Assembly: GCF_008831285.2 (NCBI RefSeq)
Contig: NC_045147.1
Span: 12,527,427 to 12,591,426 of the forward strand
Length of the DNA stretch: 64,000 nt
Direction of reading: 5' to 3'
From: Nymphaea colorata
Taxonomy: Eukaryota; Streptophyta; Magnoliopsida; Nymphaeales; Nymphaeaceae
The notes under the pieces are model-generated. The model was not told where the DNA came from and did no database searches. It was given only the letters and a program-made list of their open reading frames with translations. Shown here piece after piece: positions 36,801-49,834 of this stretch. The position numbers and the translations under genes are program-made. Numbering within the stretch: the stretch's first letter is position 1; each line of letters starts with the position of its first letter.

Positions 36801-39205
36801 GATTTATTGGCAGTAATATGTAATCATGCTGTAGCTTTTGTTTTCATACGTATGTGCATTGACAGCATTGTTCAAAAATATAATTTTTTTCTTATAGAGG
36901 CATTTTTCCACTAGTCTCCCGACAAATTGATTTGCATCGGAAACGCATTTTCTAGTAGCTAGCGGGGCAAAACTAATGTCTATATCTCGCCTCGTATATA
37001 GCATTACCTCCAATCAAGCCGTTGCTGAAACGTTTATAAACTGACAAACCAGAAAGGAACTTCCACCTCATAATTCAATGCCTCTGAGCGCTCCAGAAAT
37101 TCAAATGGCTTAAAATATCCACAAGTTAGACATATGTCACTGAGAGCTCACTTCATCAAGGCACTTACTGTATATATACATATAGTTGATGTGAAGGAAA
37201 CTCTTGCATTCAGACAAGGAAACTCGAAAATGACAAAGCCAACTCAAGAGCGCGAAAGAGCAGAGACGACGTGAAGCAACTTGATGAGTATTTCACAGAA
37301 GTTACGGACAACAGTTTGATTCGGGGATTCTTCACATTCTTTTCAGACACGTTTGGTTCATGAACTGAAGCAACCTTATACGTTTTCAAGTTTTTCAGTG
37401 GAGGCAATTAGAATCTCTTTCTTGGTATCGTTCTCTTGCGATCCTTATGGCGACCATGCATATGATCCATACTGCCCGATGTGATAGGACGTATAACCTG
37501 TGGCTAAATTAGATGTAGGGATGCAAAACTACTACTGCATTCAGAAAGATTAAATACACTGGAAGTTGGGTTAAGAAAAGTAACCATTTTCAGCCAAATA
37601 TAAATCTACTACTGCATTCAGAAAGATTAAATACTCTGGAAGTTGGGTTAAGAAAAGTAACCATTTTCAGCCAAATATAGCTTATTAGCTACAGGGATAG
37701 CACGCAAATGCCTTCAGAAGATCAAATAAACTGGAAGTTGGGTGAAAAACGAATCCTGTATCCGGCCCGAATAACAAACATTTCTCACCAGTTTCCAAAA
37801 ATCTGCAACCTCATCTGTAGCCACTGTTCTCGTTCTCGTTCCTGTAATTTCTACACGTCAAACATGACTAACAGTGCTTTTCAGGGCCTAGAAATTAAAT
37901 CCACTTTCTGTAAGGCGTGCTTGGAAATTGGAAGCATCGCACTTGTGCTGTCGCTATGTGTCAGCTAGATGCTCTATGGTGGGAAGCAGGACTACTCGGT
38001 TCTGGTATGTCTAGTAATATATACATAAACTGATAGATAGTTATTATAATAAGTTCTGAACTCCCGGTTCCTACTTCCTAATTGTTTACTCGCTTCAATA
38101 GTTGTGCTCATCCTTTTTCTTCCTTATCCACATGTCCACTCATTTGTATCTCCTAGTGTCCGGAAAATTTCTGGCTTACTACGTAAAGAGCGTTCTCACA
38201 AAGTGTTACCAACCGGACCCAATATCAAAAGGAAATCACATTCACCGTGTAGCTCCAAAAGGGTACTCTTCAGGCTGGTAGCCCCAATAACTTTGGATGC
38301 TCAGATACGTTCTTTGGGCAAAGTACGTCTACTACTATGGACTTTAGCACTTTATTTTCTGACCGAAGAACAACTAATTCAATCTACCGGAATGCTCAAG
38401 TACATACTTTGGGCAAAGTACATTTACACTGCTCTTCAGCACATTGATTTCTGACCCAAGAGCAGCTAATTCATCACGACCTGTCTTCTGCCAAAATACG
38501 CAGTCTGCTCCTTATGCCCATTCTGAAGTACTGGACGCCTAGACGTTTCAAGAGAAAAGCGAGAAAATTGTCACACGGAAGCAAAGATCCGTAAGAGGCA
38601 GAACAGATCACATAAAAACTTACCTCCTAGTACTGGGTATTTTGAACTAAAACTTCATTCCTTCCCGGAGCTTCTTGTCATGTTCTCGCTTTTCCTTGTC
38701 GCTTTGGGATATGGAGAAAAAGGGGGATAAAGCTACTTTGAAATGATTAAGTCTTTTGGATGCGGTGGGAAGAAGGACCCTGTGCCTCTGCTCTACAATA
38801 TGAATATTTTTTATGCCAAGCCCAAAATCAAGCTTAGGTGGGCCTTGAGCTCCTCCCCACCTCATTTTCCCTTGCCAAGTGTCTCCTAGATTTCAATGCA
38901 CCAATAGTTTTATCCGTCACTTCGTGGAAGAGCATTAGGTCCACTGTCAGGCGCACTGACCAGGAAAAAGATGAGAAAAGACAGAACGTCAAAAAAAAAA
39001 GAGTGAGAAATGGATATATGCAAAAGCTTCTTCCGTGACTAATCTTTGATGAAAGAAAAAAAGGAAAAGAAAAAGAAAAAGAAGGAAACAGCTTCCTCTC
39101 AATAAGCCTCTGATACAGGATGAATATAATACAATTCTGAAACATTTGCGATTACCAGACTTCTACTAAACTAGATCGCATTCAAAATGGTTCCCTTCAA
39201 AGGAG
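30831..39205. other. Long gene-poor interval
   Basis: No gene can be assigned. It includes a MITE end-like patch at 32190-32275, a decayed repeat with A-run at 33215-33385, a 77-bp tandem repeat at 37529, and an open minus-strand segment at 38652-38793 that follows a TTGTAG acceptor-like site, contains a lysine/glutamate-rich stretch ending EHDKKLREGMKF and a TAG before a GAG|GTAAGT donor-like site near 38625. That could be the last coding part of an unrecognised spliced gene. Confidence 0.4.
37529..37682 (+). repeat. Tandem repeat, 77-bp unit, two copies plus a partial third
   Basis: The unit begins CTACTACTGCATTCAGAAAG and recurs at 37606 almost unchanged; a diverged partial copy (CCTTCAGAAGATCAAATAAA) follows at about 37709. 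Confidence 0.9.
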
Positions 39206-39297
39206 TCAGGATGAGTATGATACAATTCTTAAAGATTTGCGACTGCCAAACTTCTAGTAAACTAGATCGCATTCAAAATGGCTCCCTTCAAAGGAAT
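39115..39297 (-). repeat. 91-bp tandem duplication spanning the F-box gene stop codon
   Basis: The word starting TGAATATAATACAATTCT at 39121 recurs as TGAGTATGATACAATTCT at 39212. The gene-proximal copy holds the last coding residues and TAG; the distal copy, in the 3' flank, repeats the same coding end (CATTTTGAATGCGATCTAG) followed by its own in-register TAG. About 90% identical by eye. Confidence 0.9.
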
Positions 39298-40978
39298 TAA
39301 GTGCCTTCTTGCTGAGACCGGGGCAGTTCTTCAGGTTCAAATTGGTCAGCCATACTAGTCTATCGAGATGGACCAAGTCACCATCTTTAAGAGCATTTCC
39401 AGAAGCGTCTAGATCTCTCAGCTCTGCGCAGTAAAATGCAATGATCTGCAAGCTTAGGCTGGTCAGTCCCACACATTCGCTTAGGCCTACCGACTTAAGT
39501 TCCGCACCAAAGGAACGAGCAATCTCGAGGATGGCCAGATCCGTCAACCCACTGCAACCATTCAAGCCCACTCTATCTAAGGTTCTGGTTCTCTTACCAC
39601 AGCCCATGAGCAGGCCTGTAACTCCCCTATCTGAGAGGTCTCTTAAGCCAACCAATTCAACTTCACGTACATTACAACACACTCTCCCAAGCCATCCAAA
39701 GAAACCGTCTCTTAGACTGAAGCAGAACCCAACAGTCAGGGATTCTAATCTGTTGCATGAAGGTGATGAGGTTGGAGGCAACCAGTTTCTTGGTTCCACA
39801 ACCCTGCTGCACTTGACTAACTTAAGAGCCTTCAAGTTCTTAGCATGCCTGGTAAGGAACTCCACCAATCCACTGAAAGAAACCCTTTTACATCCCTCTA
39901 ATGTCAATTTCTCTAGGCCAACCACCCTTTGGCCTAACTCTATCAATTCCTCATCATTCAATGTTGTGCACCCACTAATGGTTACATTCTTCAGGTTGGC
40001 ACACTCTTTTCCAAGAGCTCCGATCCTAGTCAATCCCCACCTGCTAGGACTCTCCGGGAAACCGACCCCTTGGTCCTCCCCAATGGTGCAATTGCTATCC
40101 CTTTGGCCGGCGCCGGAAGACTGGAAGCTGCAGTCTTCCAGCGAGAGGGACGTTAGGGTCTTGCAGTGCCGCAATATTGCCAGCACTGCGTGCAGGTTTG
40201 AGCGGAGCTGGGCGAGCCTGAGCCTCTTCAAATTGGGCAGGCCTGCTAGGATTGCAAGCACACCCTCATCCCCCACCAGGCGACATCCCTTCACTGATAT
40301 TGAATGTAGCGTAGGGGTGTGCGTCCCAAAGGCCTTGAGGCTGATGTTTCCGATGCTTTGGCATGAGTCCAGGCTCAATGTGGTCAGCTTCTTGAGCCCT
40401 CTGGCCACAGCCACCATGCCCTCGTCTGTGATCAAAGGGCACTCGCACAGATCAAGCTTTTCTAGTTGAGCACATCCCTTCGAGACACAAACCAGACCCT
40501 TGTTGGTGATATGAAGGCAGCCCCAAAGGGACAGTGATCTCAGGCAAGGGAAGCCGGAGCCGACTATGTCAAGCCCACGGTCGGTGACGCCGTAAGGTGG
40601 TAAGCAGCTCGACTCCTCCAAGAAATCACCTCTGATACTCAGGTCGCCAACTATGCCCCTACCCCACTTGCGGACGGCCATGGCAGCCAGCCTTGTGTCC
40701 ACTGCATGGCTCCCCTCCAGGCACCTTCTCAGGCGGCTGGATTGGCTGGGCGGCTCCATCTTGAAGTCTGATCTCTTCATGTGGGCTTGCAGCAGAAGCC
40801 ATTTCTTGCACACCGCTGCGCACTGCCAACGATCTGCAGGGCCAGGGTTGAAGCTGAATATCTCAAGGATGCACTCATCCGGCAGACCATTGAATGGGTT
40901 CCCTCTATTGTCACTGTCGTCCTTCTCCATCTTCATGGTCTTTCTGGTCTTCTTCCCCCTGGAAGACCCAAACCCCAT
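39254..40978 (-). CDS. EIN3-binding F-box (EBF1/EBF2)-like F-box/LRR protein
   Basis: Single uninterrupted frame of 574 aa. A basic N-terminus leads into an F-box (about residues 29-66, with LPDECILEIF and VCKKWLLL), followed from about residue 120 to the end by cysteine-containing leucine-rich repeats such as LEKLDLCECPLITDEGMVAV and LTTLSLDSC. Order, LRR type and the C-terminus ending in ECDLVY resemble EBF1/EBF2, SCF subunits that send EIN3/EIL1 for degradation and so damp ethylene signalling in the nucleus. Classical EBFs are about 620-650 aa with a longer N-terminus and an intron; this copy is shorter and intronless, so it may be a diverged or retro-derived member. The ATG at 40978 follows a CTCTCT-rich leader. 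Substrate identity is inference. Confidence 0.8.
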   Translation of the reverse strand: MGFGSSRGKKTRKTMKMEKDDSDNRGNPFNGLPDECILEIFSFNPGPADRWQCAAVCKKWLLLQAHMKRSDFKMEPPSQSSRLRRCLEGSHAVDTRLAAMAVRKWGRGIVGDLSIRGDFLEESSCLPPYGVTDRGLDIVGSGFPCLRSLSLWGCLHITNKGLVCVSKGCAQLEKLDLCECPLITDEGMVAVARGLKKLTTLSLDSCQSIGNISLKAFGTHTPTLHSISVKGCRLVGDEGVLAILAGLPNLKRLRLAQLRSNLHAVLAILRHCKTLTSLSLEDCSFQSSGAGQRDSNCTIGEDQGVGFPESPSRWGLTRIGALGKECANLKNVTISGCTTLNDEELIELGQRVVGLEKLTLEGCKRVSFSGLVEFLTRHAKNLKALKLVKCSRVVEPRNWLPPTSSPSCNRLESLTVGFCFSLRDGFFGWLGRVCCNVREVELVGLRDLSDRGVTGLLMGCGKRTRTLDRVGLNGCSGLTDLAILEIARSFGAELKSVGLSECVGLTSLSLQIIAFYCAELRDLDASGNALKDGDLVHLDRLVWLTNLNLKNCPGLSKKALNSFEGSHFECDLVY

Positions 40979-43620
40979 ACAAGAGAGAGAGGTTTTTTGA
41001 GCGGTAGCAAGAGAAAGAAGGAAGGTGGTCTCTAAAAATGGAGGCAGTGCAGAGGCTACTTATCGATTAGAAGCAATCCTGATATGGGGGAGTCTCGTAT
41101 GCAGAAAGAAGTTGGATGGTTTTTTGAAGATTAAAAGAGGGAATCAGAACTGCAAAATCAAAATCGCAGGCTATGAGGGCCGCACCCTTTTGTCCTCTCT
41201 CTCTCTCTCTTCCTTTAATAATAGAAAGCATAAAGAAACAGTACAGCTGCTCAAGCGACCAATGGAAGCTAAAAAAAAAAGAAGAGAAAAGGAGGCCTTC
41301 TCGTTTTTCTGCTCGCGCAATTTGTGCCAAACAGTTCTTCTATAATGGAAAATTTCGTCCATTTGCTTGTCATAGTCCGTGTGCGTGTTGACCCCCTTTA
41401 TCAGAATGAAGGGCAATCGTATTTGCTCCTTCTGCACCGCCGACGTCGATGCACAAACCGAGATGACAGTTCATGAGAACCAGAAGCTTTTACAAGTAGC
41501 TACTTGGAGTTGGCTCAGTCTGGCAAACTTTTCGGCCTTTCAATTGAGACTCCTACTGGTTTGAGTTTGACAAACCTAGCTAATTTTGGTGGGGAGTCCT
41601 GAACCGAACCAACTTAAGCTCATACTAGCCAAACTGGATCAAACTGTCCCTTTGCGCAAGTGAAGCTTCGACCTTTAGAGATTCATATGCGAAAGGATAT
41701 TTGTTGCTAGATTTTCAAAATGAGCTTTCATGGTGCGGCCCGGACGCTTGAAACCATGTCTGGTCGAGCCTGGCCGGCCTCCCATTGCAAGTTGTATCAC
41801 GGAATTCAACGTCATTAACGAGAAAGCGATCAAGTTGGTTCAAGTAACTGAGCCTGTGTGCCCTACTGAATCACCATTATGAATGTTTTTGGACCGACCT
41901 CTGCTGAAAATGAGCAGCCCAACTTGAACAAGTGGGTTCATTATTTATATGGGGGTGTCTCAAAAGCACCAATTCAGATGGCATTTCCTTCTGCCCTTCT
42001 TTTTTGCAGAATGCAACTTGGACGATTCCTTGTCGAGAAATATGGAAAAAAGGAGGATAATAACTATATGAAGAAGGCCGAAAATAATAGAGACAAGAGA
42101 GCATGAATGAGGAACGAAGAAGACACAGGATTCATCAACACGAGAAAACTGGAAAGGCATTAAAATTCTTCTTCTACTTGAACTAAAGCCTCAGGAAAGT
42201 GATCTGTAGGACTTTACTTCTTGAACCCTTCATAAAGGAAATGACCGTGCGTGCTGTAAATTGTTAATTTTCATCTCTGATCTGTGCTAATCTCGGTTAC
42301 CTTCCCAATAATCTATGGGGGTAAAATAGATTTTGTCTTTCCCAGCAAATTCTAATTTTAGATGGATTAATCAAACCCAAACAGGACACTGACAGGATAA
42401 CGAATTTTCTTTCTTTTTCTTTCCTTAATTGATTGCGAACAGGGCCTGATGGATTGACAATGAATCTTCTTGGCTCGGCCGTTTTATATTTGTTCTTGAA
42501 TAGATATTGATGAATGCCATCCTTCCAAATTTGTCATGGTTAATATGGGAGCGTTCTTAAGCAAGTTTCCCTCTTTTTTTTGGCTTCTGTAAACGGATGA
42601 AGAGATAAGTTCTAAAAGTTGAGGTGGCTCTTCATAGTTTATTCCATAATTTAATCGCGAGATACGGGACAATAAATGTATTCAAGAGAGCAGTTAGTAT
42701 CAATTTCTTTCCTCTCTATCCACCAATTATTCTTTCCTAGGGAACCACCAACCACTGTATCTCCACGACCTCCTTCATTCTCCTCACCATCAACCTATGT
42801 TAACTATCAAAAACCATATGAATCATCACTTCATCCTTGATCAGGAAAAGTGGATATTTACTTCCACTTGCTTGCCCATGTCAATAGTGAAAGCCATGCG
42901 CAGGATTCTTCTACTTGCATGTGAACAAGCCAGTTGCTCACCGCCTTCATTTTCCTCAAACAGTGACCAACCAATCTCAAAGTGGTCACATAAGTGTCAT
43001 CATGTTACAGAGTTAAACTGCAGCGATCTTTACTGCCAAACTAATCCGGTAAAAAGCAAGACGGGACTTAAATTTACTGCACTTGTCTGGTTCTTCTGAA
43101 CCAACTAATGATCTAGCTAGCCGCTTGGACCGTCTGTTACGACCCGTTTACCAGGCACCCTCCCCCTTCAAGACTACATGCAGTTCATCACCCATATGCG
43201 GACAGCCAACATTAAATGATAGGTTCTGCAACTTGAGTGACAGGGAAGCTTTATTCGAGACTGGCTGGAATCATTATCTAATCCCACCATGACAAGTGCT
43301 CGCCTATGGATCTTTATAGCGAGCTGGGGCCATTGTGCATATCAGCTACATAAAATGATCTAATATTTGATTTTTTTTTTTTTGGGAAAAGATTATAACA
43401 ACTTGATGGTCTCCTAGGAATGTAATCTACCACAGTACCCTTCTTGTCCTGGAACACGAAACTTTGGCTCCACTTGCTCTGACTCAGTTGCAAGTTTCTT
43501 GTTTTTTAATGCACTGACAGGCACATGTCCCCCATCCGAACCGACTTCCGATTGACTGAAAACTAAAACTCGTCAATTTCTTGGTATGGTGCTGAGTACT
43601 GAAGATTAGCAACAGACGAT
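40979..43620. other. 5' flank of the F-box gene and adjacent intergenic DNA
   Basis: The first few hundred bases should hold the 5'UTR and promoter, including an AG/CT-rich tract at 41190-41212. Beyond this only short open frames without known domains are seen. Confidence 0.4.
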
Positions 43621-43800
43621 CTTGGGTGGTTGTCTTTTGATGGTTTTGGTTTGCTGATTGACATGTTCCTTGATATTGGCGCTGATCGAAGGCATTAGCG
43701 GTTCTATTTGCTTGGGTGGTTGTCTTTTGATGGTTTTGGTTTGCTGATTGACTTGTTCCTTGATATTGGCGCTGATCGAAGGCATTAGCGGTTCTATTTG
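43621..43800 (+). repeat. Tandem duplication, 90-bp unit, two copies
   Basis: CTTGGGTGGTTGTCTTTTGA starts each copy (43621 and 43711). The two copies differ at a single base that I can see (ACATG against ACTTG), so the duplication is recent. Confidence 0.95.
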
Positions 43801-45725
43801 CTAGTTCTTTGTGCGTTTTTTTTGTTTCTGATGCATAGCATCCCTCTTCTGATCGTTGTATGTAGATCCTCCCATACTGTAGTCATTCATTCAGCCAGGC
43901 AGCTTTTACTCATGAGTGTGTCCCAATGCAATGCATCTAACTGCAAAAGCTGATTTAATAATGACAAGAAACAAAAAAAACTTTTTGTAGGGATAATAGG
44001 GATAAAAAAAACCAGAAAAAAAAGATTTTGAGATTAGATAAAGACAAAACTTGTTAGTCGGTATATGCATGTCTTTTATTTTATTTTCAGCTATGCGAAT
44101 CCACCCCTTAATTCTTTAGGAGGAAAATGAAAGGAAAATAAACTGGAAATGAAATGATCTTATATTAATTAATTTTGGGGACTCGTGTGATGAAGGCACT
44201 TGATAGTAACACATATCTTAGTCTAGTACCAGCTGACGGAACTGAAACTGAAAATTGTGTTTAGCTTTGTGCTAGGATTTTGTTAAATGTGAAAATGATT
44301 AATTAAACCAACCGTAGGTATGGGTACTTCTTACCCTAACACAGCTATCTTGATTTGGGTACAATGGGGAAATAAAGTATTTGAATATTGAGAACGTGAT
44401 TCTAATGCTGTCATAGATATTTTTTCAGCAGAAGGCTGACTGCACAAGTGGTTTTTAATTTGATGACTAATTTTGTAAGAATCAAGAGAAATTTGCAACA
44501 CATGTTGTGCAAGCTTCAAAATATGTTCCTTCTTTTCGACGACTAGAATCTGACAGAGATGGAGTATCAACATATTTCTTGTTAATTTACAAAATGTGGA
44601 ACATAATAAACATTTTCGTAAAAATCTTCTTTACTAGCTATGCATAACAGCATTACGTGATGAAAGTACGAAACTGTATGATGGTCATTTAGCAAAGCGC
44701 ATTTGAGGCACTTTTTCAGCGTCACTGATTCCACCCATTTCTTGTAGCGAGAATCACCATAATATTATGGAAAACAAATTAACTCACAGTAACTTCAGGT
44801 GCAACCAAGCGGGCAGCGCTCTGCCGTCGCTTTTATTGCTAAAAAAATACTGACACAAAATTTAGAAGAAAAAAAAATCGATCAGTAAACTCTTATATAT
44901 AACTGATGAGGAGAGACTCAAGACCTGCCCACGGCGAGACCATGTGGTTTGAGAGGAGCAATATGACGACGTCAATGGCTCGGTTGCATTTAACAATGAG
45001 AATCAAATGTCTAATGCAAACATCATGGGGCTGTGATGCCGGAGGAGAGATCCTCCCCTTCCCCCTCTTCTCCCCCATGGTCCTCTAGGGTTAGTGCATA
45101 TGCGAACCTAATGCATATCAATTGGTGCAAAGGGAGTTTGAATCTGTCTAAGAATATGGTCATATATAAACTTAAAAAATGAAAAATCTACAGGGGTTTT
45201 CAATTGCCACAAGCTAACACCATCTCTCTACGCATCCAACTTGGCTTTTAGTTTCAGAATCTATCTTATTTGTCCTCCCAGTTTCGAGCATGATCAGTAC
45301 TTACACAATTGATGTAGCTGATACCTGGCCACTCACTTCATCTAGGAAGAATTTTAGGTTCCAAATCACAACATTACCTCTTCTCCTTCCAATCTAACCA
45401 CCTCCTTCTCCCACCCACTTGCTTTTGATATCTTCCCAAGACTCCGGCGAACAACTATGGAAAGAATCCTGTCAAGCAACCTAATAGGCTACCACTAGGG
45501 CTGGCACCATTCTTCACATTTCATTTAGCAAATCTCTTCTAAAGGCACGTGTCACCCTTTTTTGGTACATACGTGTCACCCTTTTCATCATAAGCTCTTC
45601 GACACTGGTAATAGGAGAGAGGATAATCCCAAATTTATCCAAGAAGAATATCCAAAATTTCTTTAGAATAAATGATAGGTCAGTTCTTCCTCGAGATTGC
45701 CACATACTACACTTATTAGCCAAAG

Positions 45726-45974
45726 AAAACCAAGTTCTTTATGTCTCTGCAATCTTAGGAAAAACCAAGTTCTTTATGTCTGTGCAATGTTAGGAGCTTG
45801 TCTTGTAACAACCGACTTCCCAATCAATCATCTAATAGTTTCAATTTAAACTAAAAGGATTAAGAACCAAAACAATCAATTACTTAACAACCTATTTATA
45901 AGGCTTTGAATGACTCACAATATTTGACAAACAACCTATTTATAAGCCTTTGAATGACTAACAATATTTGACAC
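45726..45974 (+). repeat. Two adjacent short tandem duplications
   Basis: A 35-bp unit (AAAACCAAGTTCTTTATGTC) at 45726 and 45761, and a 44-bp unit (ACAACCTATTTATAAG) at 45887 and 45931, each as two near-identical copies. Confidence 0.85.
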
Positions 45975-47531
45975 GAGGCTAAATTTATAAAAAATGGCCA
46001 GTTGCCCTTGTTTGTAACACTTTTGAGTCGGAACAGAAGCTGCTAGCCGGTGGATTGGGATCCATCAGACCAACGCTCAAGCCCAATGTTGGAGTATATA
46101 AGGTCAGATCATGGTTCAATACTTTTACCTGCAGACCTACATGTAGGTACGCGTGTGTTTTAAGAGGAAGAGACGAGGTTATAATGCCACACTTTAATAA
46201 GTTTAGTTCCACATTGAAAATCATGAGAAACTTACGAGGTTGTTAAGTGGTTTGTTGACCTCGTTTTTAATCTTCTTAGGATTGAAATAGAAACGGTTAG
46301 GGGACAAATTGAGATTCATCAAACAAGAGACTGAAGCCTTCTAAAAGAGTGGGCTGAGTTGTTACATGCCTTGCCAAACATGGTAAAGGAACCAAATTGA
46401 AGAGAATGAGGCAATGCTAGTCTACAACATTGTCTTCCACAACATTGTCTTCCATTCTTACGTGCTCTAAGGAGGTCATACATAGTGCTGCTGTCAAGGG
46501 TGGTGACATCCGTGAGGTCCCATACAAGCTTATCATCAGGTAAATAGGGTAAATAAAGTCTTGTTGCAGTAAGCGATGTGGGAGTCATAGATCACTTTAT
46601 ATATAACAAGGCTTGTCCAACTATTATAAGTGTGCATGAAACTCACCAGTACTTTAGTCAGTACCCAACAAGAGAGAACAATCCCCAATTAGGTTCGCTG
46701 TGCTTCTGCCACTTGGAGGTTGTTTGGTAATAGGGACATTTATATGAATTTGCCCTAAAGATTGGAATGTTCCAGAGTTCTACAAATGTACCACACTTTT
46801 TGGGATAGATTTACGGGAGGAGTTACGTGCACGGCTGTGTGCAGCTTTTGAGGCATGACAACTGTATTCCTAGCGTGCTTTCATTGGACCCATAGCCCAT
46901 TTTTATGAGTACATAATATACACAAGAGCCAGTACATATAACCAGGTTCAGATTTATGAGACATTTACAAAGTGTTCCTACTACCAAACTACCCATCACC
47001 CATCTTCCAAGAAATTAGGTGGCTAACTTCTTATCCTCAAAAGATGACTACCCAAGACTAAGATGCTCAACTAGGGTGGGATAGGTATATATGTATGCTT
47101 TAAAGAGAGTAAGGAAACGCAACTCCATGTTGCATTAACTTAAGTTGTAAACTAAACATGAGGATGGTGGTGAGCATCTTCAGAAAATTTATATTGTAAA
47201 TATTAAACTTTGAAAGTAACGAGCTTTTAAATATTGAAGACCAATAGGTTATAGGAAAAAAATCGAGCCGTGGAATAGGAGGCATGTCGAGTGTAGATAT
47301 CTTCCTTATAGGATGCCAAGCTACGTAAGTACGAGCATTAAGAAACGTGAGAATTGCACGAAAGTCGCTGGCGGTCTCCCAATTTGATTAAATCGTACAC
47401 CTTATGGCCAAACAGTCCCCTCCAACATGGTGCATTAGGTTGGTCTGATTTTATTAAAAACGGAATATGTGGATCATTAGATGTATTTTTATTGATCATA
47501 TTGACTTACCCAAAGTCACCTAAGTTTTGGT

Positions 47532-47567
<36 letters not shown>

Positions 47568-48347
47568 ACATGTTATAGCATATTCACCTCTAATATATTT
47601 TTAACATAAACTCAAGTTGTCTGGTTTTTTGTATGGCCACAAACCGAACTCGTGTAACAATCTAGACCTTGCATTAGTTGCTTCATATGTTAAAATATTA
47701 TTTAACATAAACTCAAGTTGTTTTCTTTTACCTACCGTTTGCAATCGGAGGAGTTGCGCTCCAGAAACTTAATAAAGAAAAAAAAATGAAGAAAAGAAAG
47801 AGGAAATCTCGACCTAACCTTTTGGCCAAAATTTTATGTTCGAAAAGGTGGAAGGCTTGTAGTTTGGGAGATTGCCTTTTGAAGTTAAAATTTATCTTTA
47901 AAATTTATGGAAAAGCTGGTCGACAAAATGCCATTTTCTTCCTCCCTTATTATAACTGGAGAGTTTAAGCAGTATCAGTCCCCACCGGCCGATGCTCATC
48001 GGATCATGCAAGGATTGAAACATGATGGGACCTAATGCGAAGACTTTAATTTAAAATATTGGCCAGCCGTTGTTCTCCATATCCAGGCGCGTTATAATCG
48101 ACTTTGGTTAATCAAAACAATGAGTAAGTTTAAGAACACAATGAAAGTATAATAAACGGACCACAGGCTGCCAGTAATTAAATATACTTTCTATTTTGAT
48201 GCAAGGTGTAGTAAAGAAATGACTATTAGGACAACTAATAAGTTTAATTTGTTCACCATGCAGATTTTTCGTCCATCTGATATTTGGTTGCATATTTCTG
48301 TCCAATAACCATAATATTTACTGTGATACAAAACACACAAAAGCTTC

Positions 48348-48349
<2 letters not shown>

Positions 48350-48380
<31 letters not shown>
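48350..48380. repeat. (TA)n microsatellite
   Basis: About 15 TA dinucleotides. Confidence 0.95.
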
Positions 48381-48383
<3 letters not shown>

Positions 48384-48791
48384 CAATTGTGACGCTGGTC
48401 TTACTGTCAGCAGCACTCACGTTCGAACCAGTCTGACCAGAAACGTAGACCGAATATGTCGGGATTGTTAAAAAAAAGAACGAAGCGGCCCCTCCAAGGA
48501 CCGACAACTCATGACATGAAATAAACTAATCGTAGCATCAGATTTAATACTATCACTGCCCATTGTTTCTCCAACAAAACCACTAAAACCATTGCTTGAA
48601 ACGATATTATTTTAACGTCGATCGATTCTGTTCATCTGAATTCAACAGTGCACCTACTACTACTTGCCCTTCTTTATGTTGGTATCAATCATGTGCATTC
48701 TTCAATTATAATTATCAATTCTAAATTATATATGTATGTATATAAAATGACACCATAACAACTGTGCTTATTTTCCCTTACATTAAATGCT

Positions 48792-48905
48792 AAAGGGACA
48801 GAGCATCAAATTATAGACAAATCCTAGAAACAATCGTCACAGTATCGTAAAGGAGGAGAGAACATCAAACTACGTACAAATCATAGAAACAATAGTCACA
48901 TTATC
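48792..48905 (+). repeat. Tandem repeat, ~57-bp unit, two copies
   Basis: AAAGGGACAGAGCATCAAA and AAAGGAGGAGAGAACATCAAA begin the two copies, each followed by ACAAATC(C/A)TAGAAACAAT. Confidence 0.8.
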
Positions 48906-49779
48906 GTCTTCTAAAGCATTGGAACTCGGGTATGTAAACATTTGTTTACGATAAACAAAATAGGAAATAACTTCTACATCATGTAATACGTGATAAGGTA
49001 AGTTGCATCCTATTAATTTTCAGACACTGAAGTTGGATCTAATATGATTTCTGATTAATCATAGTAATACAATTTGAACATGGCAGTAAAATAAGCCTTT
49101 TTAGTTAATATTTGATGTACAATAGTAAAAAAACCAGCTTTATTTACCTTTTACTCGAACTCCAGAACTTACTCTGTAAACGAGTTTCGAATTAAGTTGG
49201 ACATTTCCTGGATTTCAATCAGATATTGGACTTGAATTCTGATATAATTGTGAAACTGCATATGGAATGGAAATCAAATTAATCGAAATCTCTACTTTTA
49301 GTTATTCCACATATATCAGGAACACACCCTGCATCATGTGCACAGATCCATAAGATCATTAGGTGATTATATATATGGGACTGAAGTCTTCCGGGCTTGT
49401 TGAGCTTGAGCTCCTTCCAGTAATGGCTGTTCAATACATTGTATTAGGTAGGTATGATTAAACATGTTACTCATACGGTATGTTATGAGAGGATAGAAGA
49501 TTTTTTTTGTTTAACTTTGGATGAAGAAATCTATTATATATATTATGTATATATATATAATTGTGACTTTGGCTTTATAATGTCACCTAGCCATTCAATA
49601 ACCGTCCGATCTCATTATACCGTCAAAGAAAAGAAAAAATGATAGGTATTTCTGTCATGTTGTTTTAGTTCACATTTTTTTTTTGTTTTTCTCTTCTTTA
49701 TTGAAAGGCCGTGGTTAAATGACTGAGTAGTTTTAATAATCAAATCATCATTTCCTTTCACTTTCTTTTTTTTTTCCTT

Positions 49780-49787
<8 letters not shown>

Positions 49788-49831
<44 letters not shown>
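49788..49831. repeat. (AT)n microsatellite
   Basis: About 22 AT dinucleotides. Confidence 0.95.

Positions 49832-49834
<3 letters not shown>

Noticed and set aside
39441-40469. 342-codon plus-strand frame
   Set aside because: Antisense shadow of the F-box/LRR gene.
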